Source: Roseomonas sp. OT10
Lineage (GTDB): Bacteria; Pseudomonadota; Alphaproteobacteria; Acetobacterales; Acetobacteraceae
DNA: 64,000 nt
Direction of reading: 5' to 3'
Assembly (NCBI RefSeq): GCF_020991085.1
Contig: NZ_CP087719.1
Location: forward strand, 868,001 to 932,000
This document shows, piece after piece, positions 46,265-54,008 of this stretch; the stretch's first letter is position 1; each line of letters begins with the position of its first letter. Both the position numbers and the translations under genes were made by a program. A model generated the notes under the pieces. The model was not told the DNA's origin, did no database searches, and saw only the letters and a list, made by a program, of their open reading frames with translations.

Positions 46265-47074
46265 TCAGGCAACGGCCTCGCCCCGGCCCAGCCGCAGCAG
46301 GGCGTGGAAGGGGCAGCCGCCGGACTTGCGACGCTTGCGCACGGTGGCGGCGTAGCGGCCGGGGCGGTGCTCCGCCTCCTGGCTGGGGGCGACCACGTCG
46401 CGCATCCAGCCCTCCCATTCCTCCGCCGTCAGGGCCGCCAGCCCCGCCGTGGTCTCCGACCGGTCCAGCACCGGCTCGGCATAGGCCGCCTGGGGCACCG
46501 GCACGGCCTGGAGGAAGGGCATCCCCCGCCGGAAGCTCACCGGCTCCCCGGTGCGGGCGATCCGGAAGTTGGCGAAGAGCGGACCGGCCCAGAGATCGGT
46601 CTCCACCACCCCCTCGAAGGCCACCGCCCCCGCCACGCCGGGCATGTTCGCGGGCGCGCGCAGCCACAGGCTCCAGCCCGGGGCGGTGCGGGCGAGCAGC
46701 CCCGTCCAGACCTGCACCATGCCCGCTTCCGGCAGGGCGGTGAGGAAGGGGGGCGAGTAGCCCTGCGCCGCCTCGGGCGCCGCCGCGTCGAAGGCCGCGG
46801 CGAAGTGGGGGAACTGCGCCGCCTCCAGCGGCAGCCAGCCCTCGAAGGCCTCCGCGCAGGCCCACCAGACCCGCTCGCCGTCGAAGAGCAGGTCGAAATC
46901 CGTCGGCGGGGAGAGCCACCAGCCGAACCCCGTGGCGGTCGTCACTGCGTCGCACCAGCGGGCGGCGCGCACCGGCAGCATGCCCAGCGCGTCGCGCCCG
47001 GCCCGCTCGGGCAGGGGCATGCCGGGGATCACGGCGCGGAAGCGGATGGTGGGGCTTTCGGTCATGGCCGTCAT
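46265..47074 (-). CDS. DUF6065-like protein downstream of repeat peptide
   Basis: 269 residues. IRFRAVIPGMPLPERAGRDALG, WCDAVTTATGFGWWLSPPTDFDLLFDGERVWW and the central PANMPGVAGAVAFEGVVETDLW resemble, from memory, the uncharacterised DUF6065 family. No catalytic motif can be assigned; the C-terminus ends with RKRRKSGGCPFHALLRLGRG. Start is ATG 47074 or 47065; a GTG at 47092 has no ribosome site. It lies 68 bases after the repeat-peptide gene with a 13 bp perfect hairpin between, so it is probably transcribed at lower level from the same promoter. Confidence 0.75.
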   Translation of the reverse strand: MTAMTESPTIRFRAVIPGMPLPERAGRDALGMLPVRAARWCDAVTTATGFGWWLSPPTDFDLLFDGERVWWACAEAFEGWLPLEAAQFPHFAAAFDAAAPEAAQGYSPPFLTALPEAGMVQVWTGLLARTAPGWSLWLRAPANMPGVAGAVAFEGVVETDLWAGPLFANFRIARTGEPVSFRRGMPFLQAVPVPQAAYAEPVLDRSETTAGLAALTAEEWEGWMRDVVAPSQEAEHRPGRYAATVRKRRKSGGCPFHALLRLGRGEAVA

Positions 47075-47104
47075 CGTGTCCGTGTCTCTCACCGATCGCG
47101 GGGT

Positions 47105-47137
47105 GGCCGGGCGCGGGAGGGGGCCCCGCGCCCGGCC
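47105..47137 (-). terminator. Strong hairpin between repeat peptide and DUF6065 gene
   Basis: GGCCGGGCGCGGG (47105-47117) and CCCGCGCCCGGCC (47125-47137) form a perfect 13 bp stem with a 7-base loop, within the 68 bp between the two genes. Likely a partial terminator or mRNA-stabilising end that raises peptide mRNA over the downstream enzyme gene. Confidence 0.7.
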
Positions 47138-47142
47138 CGGGC

Positions 47143-47343
47143 TCAGCCGCGGCGCAGCCCGGCGCCGACGCGGACCTTGCCCGCATCCGCCACGGCGGCG
47201 GGGCGCAGCTTCAGCCCGGCACCCACGCGGACCTTGCCGCTGTCGGCCACGGCGGCCGGGGTGGCGGGGCGGCGCAGACCGGCGCCGACGCGGACCCGGC
47301 CCTGGTCGGCGATGGCGGGGAGGGAGGCGAGCGGGAAGGTCAT
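47143..47343 (-). CDS. Small protein of three VRVGAGL repeats
   Basis: 66 residues. After MTFPLASLPA come three near-identical units: IADQGRVRVGAGLRR, VADSGKVRVGAGLKL and VADAGKVRVGAGLRR, joined by short proline/alanine linkers, ending in G. GGAG 6 bases before ATG 47343 chooses this start over ATG 47355. No signal peptide, no cysteine. The layout, short leader, repeated core, hairpin and partner gene, is that of a ribosomally made peptide precursor with several core copies, but a small structural protein is also possible. I do not recognise the family. Confidence 0.72.
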   Translation of the reverse strand: MTFPLASLPAIADQGRVRVGAGLRRPATPAAVADSGKVRVGAGLKLRPAAVADAGKVRVGAGLRRG

Positions 47344-47418
47344 CGGAATCTCCATGTCAGGAGCGGCCCGGGGGGTGCCGCCCGTGGTATCGGACGCCGG
47401 GGAGCGGCCGATGACGGG

Positions 47419-47448
47419 ACGATAATCCTAGGAATTTAGAGCCGTCAA
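47419..47448 (-). promoter_or_regulatory. Candidate promoter for the repeat-peptide operon
   Basis: On the minus strand TTGACG (47448-47443) and TATCGT (47424-47419) are 18 bases apart within an AT-rich 90 bp stretch (47420-47480). The repeat-peptide start is about 75 bases downstream. The same stretch must hold the opposing promoter for the gene at 47576. Confidence 0.45.
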
Positions 47449-47575
47449 CGGGAATATTGACCTATTAATCCGCCTTTTGTCCTTGACGGCGTTTTCACGC
47501 GCGGCGCATCCCTTCTCACGCGCGGATTCACGGCGCCGGGACGAAGCTGTGGCCACCGACAGGGAAACCTCCGCG

Positions 47576-47851
47576 ATGGCCGGCCCGATCTCCGACGATC
47601 ACGACACGTTGCTGATGGAGGTGCTGGTCGCCGCCCGCCGGCTGCTGGCCTTGCAGTCGCGCCTGGATTCCGGCGCGCGAGCCGCCGGCTGCCTGGCCGA
47701 GGCCATCGACCGCGACTTCCTCCTCTTCGACCTGCACGACGCGGCGCGCGACCTGCGCGAGGCGGTGGAGGCCGCGGAGGCGATCACCAGCGCCCGCTCC
47801 CTGGGCGGGCTGCTCCCGAAGACCCGGCCGGTGCAAGCCATGAGCGGCTGA
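47576..47851 (+). CDS. Small helical protein of unknown function
   Basis: 91 residues, mostly alpha-helical by eye (DHDTLLMEVLVAARRLLALQSRL, LHDAARDLREAVEAAEAI). No cysteine pair or known motif. AGGGA at 47561-47565 precedes ATG 47576; GTG 47549 or TTG 47477 would extend it. Divergent from the repeat-peptide operon, followed by 148 bp without a gene. Confidence 0.55.
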   Translation: MAGPISDDHDTLLMEVLVAARRLLALQSRLDSGARAAGCLAEAIDRDFLLFDLHDAARDLREAVEAAEAITSARSLGGLLPKTRPVQAMSG

Positions 47852-47999
47852 GGCGCCGGGGTCCGGCGCGCCGCCCCCGGAACGGGCGCGGCCACCGCCG
47901 GTCGGCGCGGCCGCTGCCGCGCGACCGGGTTGGGCGCCGGGCGGAACAATACAGGGACCGTCTTCCTTGGCGGCGGCGCTGCGCTAGGCTGCGCCGCGC

Positions 48000-49826
48000 A
48001 TGTGCGTGTTCGTTCCTTCCCTGCGGTTGCGCCTCACCCTGCTCGGCGCCACCGATGCCTGGAGCCTGACCAGCGAACGGGTCCTGCCCCGCGGCCGCAA
48101 GACGCGGGCGCTGCTGGCGATCCTGGCCCTGGCGAACGGCCAGCCGGTCTCCCGGCTGCGCCTGGCTTCGCTCCTCTGGTCCCGCAGCGCGGTCGAGCAG
48201 GCCCGCGGCAGCCTGCGCCAGGCGCTGCATGAGCTGGCCAGCGCCCTGGCACCGGCCGGGCCCGGGCTGCTGAGCGCCGGGCGGGATGCTGTCACGCTGG
48301 ACGCGTCCCAGGCCTGGGTGGATGCGCTGGAAGGGCTGCGCGCGACCCCCGATCGGCCGGAGGCGCTGGAGCTGCTGGGGGCGCCGCTGCTGCCCGACCT
48401 GGACGGGCTCTCCCCCGCGCTCGATTCGTGGCTGGCCGACGAGCGGTCCCGCCTGCAGGCGCAGGCCAGGGCCCTGGCCGGCCGGATCCTCCAGGCCGGC
48501 CCTCCCGCCGCGCAGGCCGCCGCTGCCGCCTGCCTGCGTCGCCTGGAGCCGGCGTTGGCGGTCGTCCCGGGCGGCGTGCCGCAAGGGCCGCCGTCCCGCC
48601 CCGCCGCCCCGCGCCGCGGCATCCGCCTGGGCGTGCCACCGCTGGCCGTCTCCGGCGGGACGGAGGACGCGCATCTGGCGGCGGCGCTGGCCGAGGAGAT
48701 CACCGCCGGGCTGGCGCGCTTCCGCTGGCTCTTCCTGGCCGATCCCGCCACCCTCGCCGCCAGCCCCGACCCGGTCGCCATGGCCGGCCGCATGGGGCTG
48801 GATGCCGTGCTGCTCGGCTCCGTGCAGCGGGACGGGGCGCGGGTGCGGGTGGCACTTCGCCTGGTCGAGCCGGAATCGGGCGACCTGCCGGCCGGCGCGG
48901 CCGGGCCGATGCAGCGCGCCGTGCTGTGGTCCGCCCGCTTCGACCGCGAGGGCGAGGACCGCTTCACGCTGCAGGACGAGATCGCCGCGGCCGTGGTCGC
49001 CCGGCTCGACCCGGAGCTGCTGCTGATGGAGGGCCGCCGTGCGCTGTCCCGGCCGCCCGCCGATGCCTCGGCGCACGACCTGCTGCTGCGGGCGATCCCC
49101 GCGCTGCACGCGCTGGAGCGCAACGCCTTCGAGGAGGCGGGCCGTTCGCTGGAGGAGGCGATCCGGCGCGACCCCGACTATGCCGCGGCGCATGCCTGGG
49201 CGGCCTGCTGGCACATCCTGCAGGTGGGCCAGGGCTGGGCCCCGGATCACGAGGCGGCCCTGGCCCGGGCGGAGGCGCTGGCCGCCCGCGCCACCGCGCT
49301 GGACCCGGCCGACGCGTTGGCGCTGACCGTGCGCGGCCATGTCCTGGCCTATCTGCACCACCGGCCGGAGGAAGGCTGCGCCCTGCACGAGCGCGCGCTG
49401 GCGCTGAACCCGAACCTCGCCATGGCCTGGGTCTTCTCCGGCCTGGCCCACAGCTATTGCGGGCGGCACGAGGCCGCACTGGACCGGCTCGCCCGCTACG
49501 CCCGCCTCGCGCCGCTGCACCCGCTGGCCTTCTTCTTCGACGCGGCGCAACTGGTGCCGCTGATGCTGCTGGGCCGGCACGAGGCGGTGATCGAGGCGGC
49601 GCGGGCCGTCGTGGCCCTGCACCCCGCCTTCTCCTTCCCGCTGCGCCCCTGGCTGGCGTCGCTGGGCTGGCTGGACCGGCCGGAGGCGGCGGAGGTGCGG
49701 ACCCGGCTGCTGGCGCTGGAACCGGGACTGACCATCCGTGCCGCCCTGCGCCGTGCCCCGCTGCGCGAGGCGGACCGCGCGCTCTACGCCGAGGGGCTGC
49801 GCCGGGGCGGGCTGCCGGAAGGCTGA
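48000..49826 (+). CDS. BTAD/winged-helix transcriptional regulator with TPR repeats
   Basis: 608 residues. N-terminal OmpR-like winged helix (LTLLGATDAWSL, LLAILALANGQPVSRLRLASLLWS, RGSLRQALHELASAL), a bacterial transcriptional-activator domain to about 180, a TolB-like middle (IRLGVPPLAVSGG, VLLGSVQRDGARVRVALRLVE), then TPR-type repeats (AAAHAWAACWHIL, LALNPNLAMAWVFSGLAHSY) to the end. This SARP-like soluble one-component architecture often regulates surface or transport genes. Neighbouring targets are not evident; repeat copy D follows 51 bases later. Confidence 0.85.
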   Translation: MCVFVPSLRLRLTLLGATDAWSLTSERVLPRGRKTRALLAILALANGQPVSRLRLASLLWSRSAVEQARGSLRQALHELASALAPAGPGLLSAGRDAVTLDASQAWVDALEGLRATPDRPEALELLGAPLLPDLDGLSPALDSWLADERSRLQAQARALAGRILQAGPPAAQAAAAACLRRLEPALAVVPGGVPQGPPSRPAAPRRGIRLGVPPLAVSGGTEDAHLAAALAEEITAGLARFRWLFLADPATLAASPDPVAMAGRMGLDAVLLGSVQRDGARVRVALRLVEPESGDLPAGAAGPMQRAVLWSARFDREGEDRFTLQDEIAAAVVARLDPELLLMEGRRALSRPPADASAHDLLLRAIPALHALERNAFEEAGRSLEEAIRRDPDYAAAHAWAACWHILQVGQGWAPDHEAALARAEALAARATALDPADALALTVRGHVLAYLHHRPEEGCALHERALALNPNLAMAWVFSGLAHSYCGRHEAALDRLARYARLAPLHPLAFFFDAAQLVPLMLLGRHEAVIEAARAVVALHPAFSFPLRPWLASLGWLDRPEAAEVRTRLLALEPGLTIRAALRRAPLREADRALYAEGLRRGGLPEG

Positions 49827-49877
49827 AACGCGCTCCGGCGAACGGCCGCGGGCGCCGTGCCGGTCCGGGCGGCCGCG

Positions 49878-50277
49878 TCATACGCGCGGCGTGAGGCCTC
49901 GATCCGTGCCGGCGTGGGGTGCGCCCGTGGCCCGGGGGCAAGGCGCTGCCTCGCCCCCGTACCCCCACTCCGCCAGGACCCTGCGGGCCCTGGACCCGAG
50001 GGGCGCTGCCGCGGGACAGTCTGCGACGGGGTCGAGGCGCCGAGGAGCCATGCTCCTCGGCGGGTACGGTGTCCGCACTTGCAGACGCCTTTGAAGCTTT
50101 ATTGGAGTCCCGCCTGTCCGCGCGCCGTCAGGGTTGAGCCCGCAGGCTGACGGCAGCCCTGTAGAGCCAATTCCCAGCGGGGACCGGGGCCCGCTTGTGG
50201 CCCCGGCAGGGGAGGGCCTGGGAGGGGACGGCGTCCCCTCCCGGTCCCCCGCCCGAACACCACGGCACGCGGTATCA
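49878..50277 (+). repeat. Dispersed multi-hairpin element, copy D (full, right end shortened)
   Basis: 400 bp. Left end TCATACGCGCGGCGTGAGG is more diverged; right end is GGTATCA after a small deletion. The 11 bp stem lies at 50038-50062 with loop CAT and the 10 bp stem at 50220-50242 with loop GGC. The last three bases TCA are the complement of the stop codon of the minus-strand Bug receptor gene. It fills the gap between convergent genes. Confidence 0.87.
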
Positions 50278-51288
50278 CTCGACCGTCGCGCCGGAGCGGC
50301 GGACGATCTCTGCCCAGCGTTTCACCTCGCCCTGGACGAACGCCTCGAAGGTCGCCGGGCTGGTGCCGCCCTGGGGCGTCAGGCCGGGGGGCATGCCGCC
50401 CAGGTCGGCCAGCCTCGCGGCCGTCTCGGGCTCCCGCACGACCGCGTCGATCTCCGCGCCCAGCTTCTCTACGATAGGGCGGGGGGTGCGGGCGGGGGCC
50501 TGGATGCCGAACCAGGCCGTGGCCTCCACACCCGGCAGCCCTTCCTCGGCCGTGGTCGGCACGGCGGGTAGGGCGGGGGTGCGCTGGGCCGTCGTCACCG
50601 CCAGCGCGCGCAGCCGGCCGTCCCGGGTATGGCCGATGGCGGAGGGAAGGTTGTCCACCCCGGCCTGCACGCGGCCGGCGATCACCTCGGCCAGCATGGG
50701 CCCGGCGCCGCGGAAGGGGACGTGGATCATGTCGATCCCCGCCTCCACCTTCAGCAGCTCTCCCGTCATGTGCAGGGAGGTGCCGGCACCGGAGGAGCCA
50801 TAGTTCACCTTGCCCGGATTCGCCTTCGCATAGGCCACCAGCTCGCGCAGGGTCTGCACCGGCATCTCGTTGGTCACGAAGATGACGTTGGGCACCTTCA
50901 CCGCGAGGCCGACGGCGGTCAGGTCCTCGGGCCGGTAGGGCATGCGGGTGCCGTAGAGCGCGTAGTTGATGGCGCCGCTGCTGATCGTCTGCATCAGGAT
51001 CGTGTAGCCATCCGCCTCGCCCTTCGCGACGAGGTCGGAGCCGATGTTGCCGCCCGCGCCGGCGCGGTTCTCGATGGGGAAGGGCTGGCCCAGGCGCTGC
51101 TGCAACCGCTCCGCCAGGATGCGCGCTACGAGGTCGGTCGTGCCGGCCGGCGGGAAGGGAACCACCAGCCGGACGGCGCGTGTTGGCCAGTTTGCCGGGG
51201 CCTGGGAGAAGGAGCGGCGCGGAACGAGGCTCGCGGCGAGCAATCCGAGAGGGACGGCGGACAGCCGGCGGCGGGTCGGATGGGTCAT
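50275..51288 (-). CDS. Bug-family tripartite tricarboxylate transporter substrate-binding protein
   Basis: 337 residues. Signal peptide with TRRRLSAVPLGLLAASL. Bug family motifs: IRLVVPFPPAGTTDLVAR-type start (here RAVRLVVPFPPAGTTDLVARILAERL), NRAGAGGNIGSDLVAKGEADGYTILM, and VNYGSSGAGTSLHMTGELLK. GGAGGAAG sits just upstream of ATG 51288. No TctA or TctB genes are adjacent, typical of the orphan Bug receptors abundant in this bacterial group. Its stop codon is the right end of repeat copy D. Confidence 0.92.
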   Translation of the reverse strand: MTHPTRRRLSAVPLGLLAASLVPRRSFSQAPANWPTRAVRLVVPFPPAGTTDLVARILAERLQQRLGQPFPIENRAGAGGNIGSDLVAKGEADGYTILMQTISSGAINYALYGTRMPYRPEDLTAVGLAVKVPNVIFVTNEMPVQTLRELVAYAKANPGKVNYGSSGAGTSLHMTGELLKVEAGIDMIHVPFRGAGPMLAEVIAGRVQAGVDNLPSAIGHTRDGRLRALAVTTAQRTPALPAVPTTAEEGLPGVEATAWFGIQAPARTPRPIVEKLGAEIDAVVREPETAARLADLGGMPPGLTPQGGTSPATFEAFVQGEVKRWAEIVRRSGATVE

Positions 51289-51432
51289 GCTTCCTCCTGT
51301 GCCGGCCTCTCGTCGGGGCGTTGTGGATTCCGCCCGGTGCCGGCTTCGGCACCTGTCCTGCCGCAGCTGACGCCGCTCTTGCAAGGTTTCCCGTCCTGGC
51401 CGGTACTGGGCGCGGACGGAGGATGCAGCCGG

Positions 51433-53220
51433 ATGGGATTCGTACGCCTCTATGCCCGGGTGCTGGGGGTCCTCGCGCCCGACCGATGGGTGGCGATCGG
51501 CCTGGCCCTGTCCGCGCTCGCCCTGGCCGGGCTGCAGTTCCTCGAGCCGGTGCTGTTCGGCCGGGTGGTGGACGTGCTGTCCTCCACCGACCGGCTGCCC
51601 GCCGACGAGGTCTGGCGCCAGGCCGTCGCCCTGCTGGTGGTCTGGGGCGCGGTCGGGCTGACGGGCATCGCCGCGAACGTCGCCACCTCCCTGCTCGCCG
51701 ACCGCATGGCGCACCGCAACCGCCTGACCGCGATGCACCGCTACTTCCAGCATGTCCTGGCCCTGCCGCTCTCCTTCCACGGGGACACGCAGTCGGGCCG
51801 GGTGATCAAGGTGATGCTGGTCGGCACCGACCACCTTTTCTCCGTCTGGCTGTCCTTCTTCCGCGAGCACCTGGTCACCTTCATCTCCGCGCTGGTGCTG
51901 CTGCCGCTGACGGTGATGCTGAACTGGCGGCTGTCGCTGCTGCTGATCGTGCTGGTGGTGGTCTTCGTCGCCGTCTCCACCTGGGTGATCCGCAACACCC
52001 AGGAGGCGCAGGAGCATGTGGAAGGGCTGCAGACGCAGCTCGCCGGCAACGTGCAGGATGCCCTGTCCAACGTGGTGGTGGTGCAGGCCTTCACCCGGAT
52101 GAATGCCGAGAGCCGGATGTTCGGCGACATCATCCGGCAGGTGCTGGACCACCAGTTCCCCGTGCTGAACTGGTGGGCGGTGGTGTCCGTGCTGACGCGC
52201 GGGGCCTCCACCATCTGCGTCATCGCCATCTTCCTGCTGGGCACCGTCCTGCACATGCGCGGGCAGGCGACGGTGGGCGAGATCGTCTCCTTCATGGGCT
52301 TCGCCAACATGCTGATCGCCCGGATGGAGGGCGCGGTCGGCTTCGCCTCCCGCCTCGTGCTGCAGCGCCCGGCGCTGGAGGAGATGTTCGAGGTGCTGGA
52401 CGCCCGCTCCACCGTGCCGGAGAAGCCGGGGGCGATCGAGCTGGGCCGCGCGCGCGGCGAGGTGCGGTTCGAGAACGTGGCCTTCGGCTATCCCGGCGGC
52501 CCGCGCATCCTGAAGGACGTCTCCTTCACCGCGGAGCCCGGCCGCACCCTGGCGCTGGTCGGCCAGACGGGGGCGGGCAAGTCCACCGCCATGTCGCTGC
52601 TCCAGCGCCTGTGGGATCCGGTGGAGGGGCGGGTGCTGCTGGACGGGCACGACCTGCGCGACATCAGCCTGGACAGCCTGCGCAGCAACATCGGCGTGGT
52701 GTTCCAGGATTCGATGCTGTTCAACCGCACCATCCGCGAGAACCTGCTGGTCGGCCGCCCCGATGCGACGCAGGAGCAGATCGAGCACGCCTGCCGCATG
52801 GCGGAGGCGCACGACTTCATCCAGCGCCAGCCCAACGGCTACGACACGATGATCGGCGAGCGCGGCAGCACGCTCTCCGGCGGGCAGAAGCAGCGCCTCT
52901 CCATCGCCCGCGCGCTGCTGAAGGACCCGCCGGTGCTGATCCTGGACGAGGCGACGAGTGCGCTGGACACGGCGACGGAGGCGCGGGTGCAGAAGGCGCT
53001 GGCCGCGTTGATGGCCGGGCGGACCACCTTCATCATCGCCCACCGCCTCTCCACCGTGCGCGACGCCGACGAGATCCTGGTCTTCGAGGCCGGGCTGATC
53101 GCCGAGCGCGGCAACTTCGACGAGCTGGTGGCCCTCGGCGGCCGCTTCGCCGAGCTGGTCCGCACCCAGCTCGCCGGCACGGCGGCGGCGCAGCCGCGCG
53201 TCCCCGCCCCGGTGGGCTGA
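51433..53220 (+). CDS. ndvA: ABC exporter, permease-ATPase fusion (NdvA/ChvA-like)
   Basis: 595 residues. Transmembrane domain with six helices (about 15-290), then the nucleotide-binding domain with Walker A VGQTGAGKS (about 377-385), signature LSGGQKQR, Walker B VLILDEATSALD and switch IIAHRLST. The N-terminus VRLYARVLGVLAP...FLEPVLFGRVVDVL resembles NdvA, the exporter of cyclic beta-1,2-glucan; no glucan synthase gene is present here, so the name is tentative. GGAGGA at 51417-51422 precedes the ATG. Confidence 0.88.
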   Translation: MGFVRLYARVLGVLAPDRWVAIGLALSALALAGLQFLEPVLFGRVVDVLSSTDRLPADEVWRQAVALLVVWGAVGLTGIAANVATSLLADRMAHRNRLTAMHRYFQHVLALPLSFHGDTQSGRVIKVMLVGTDHLFSVWLSFFREHLVTFISALVLLPLTVMLNWRLSLLLIVLVVVFVAVSTWVIRNTQEAQEHVEGLQTQLAGNVQDALSNVVVVQAFTRMNAESRMFGDIIRQVLDHQFPVLNWWAVVSVLTRGASTICVIAIFLLGTVLHMRGQATVGEIVSFMGFANMLIARMEGAVGFASRLVLQRPALEEMFEVLDARSTVPEKPGAIELGRARGEVRFENVAFGYPGGPRILKDVSFTAEPGRTLALVGQTGAGKSTAMSLLQRLWDPVEGRVLLDGHDLRDISLDSLRSNIGVVFQDSMLFNRTIRENLLVGRPDATQEQIEHACRMAEAHDFIQRQPNGYDTMIGERGSTLSGGQKQRLSIARALLKDPPVLILDEATSALDTATEARVQKALAALMAGRTTFIIAHRLSTVRDADEILVFEAGLIAERGNFDELVALGGRFAELVRTQLAGTAAAQPRVPAPVG

Positions 53221-53398
53221 ACGCCCGGGCCCGATCCCGCGGCGGGGCCGGCGCCGGTCGCGCAGGGGTGAGGGGCGGCCATCCCGTTCTTCTTGCGCTG
53301 CTGCAATCAGCGGTGGCAGCATCTTCCGTCCACAACGGCGTGCCGGCGCCGCTGCGGCACAGCGTGGCGCCGGGCCGACCGCAACGGGAGGCTGTACC

Positions 53399-53833
53399 AT
53401 GACGATTGCCGAGATTCTGAAGGGCAAGGGCGACCAGGTGGTCTCGGTCTCGCCGGGGGACAATGCGGCGTCCATCGCCCGGACGCTGGCCCAGTACCGG
53501 ATCGGTGCCGTCCTGGTGCGCGGCAGCGGCGGCGAGGTGCTGGGCATCGTCAGCGAGCGTGACATCGTCCGCGCCTTCGCCTCGCATGGCGAGGAGCTGC
53601 CCCGCATGACGGCCGAGGCCCTGATGACCCGCAACCTCACCACCGTCACGCCCTGCACCGCCGTCCTGGAGGCGCTGGGGACCATGACGGACCGGCGCAT
53701 CCGCCACCTGCCGGTGATGGTGGAGGAACGGCTGGCTGGCATGGTCTCCATCGGCGACCTGGTGAAGGCCCGCATCGGCGAGGTGGAGTACGAGGCGGAA
53801 TCGCTGCGGACCTACGTCGCCACCGGCGGCTGA
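53399..53833 (+). CDS. CBS-domain pair protein
   Basis: 144 residues made of two CBS domains. Repeat 1 includes NAASIARTLAQYRIGAVLV and GIVSERDIVRAF; repeat 2 includes LMTRNLTTVTPCTAVLEAL, RRIRHLPVM and GMVSIGDLVKARI. CBS pairs bind adenosine nucleotides and often regulate a partner or act in stress. The ATG at 53399 follows GGGAGG. It stands alone between the exporter and TRAP operon. Confidence 0.9.
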   Translation: MTIAEILKGKGDQVVSVSPGDNAASIARTLAQYRIGAVLVRGSGGEVLGIVSERDIVRAFASHGEELPRMTAEALMTRNLTTVTPCTAVLEALGTMTDRRIRHLPVMVEERLAGMVSIGDLVKARIGEVEYEAESLRTYVATGG

Positions 53834-54008
53834 GGCGGTCGGCCGGCGCGGCGCAGCCTGCCTGTCGTGGCGGCGGCGCTGCCTCCCGGCGGGGCAGGCG
53901 TCGGCCGGCTGGCGGCGGGCCGGCCCGCGAGGGCCCTTGCGGAGCGGAAGGCGTGGCCCCGATAGTTTGCGGGTTCGCGTCATCCCCTGCCGGAGAGGGA
54001 CCCGCCGC

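Noticed and set aside
24673-50277. CRISPR array interpretation of the hairpin repeats
   Set aside because: Copies are 7-10 kb apart and about 420 bp long, with no short repeat-spacer pattern or cas genes.
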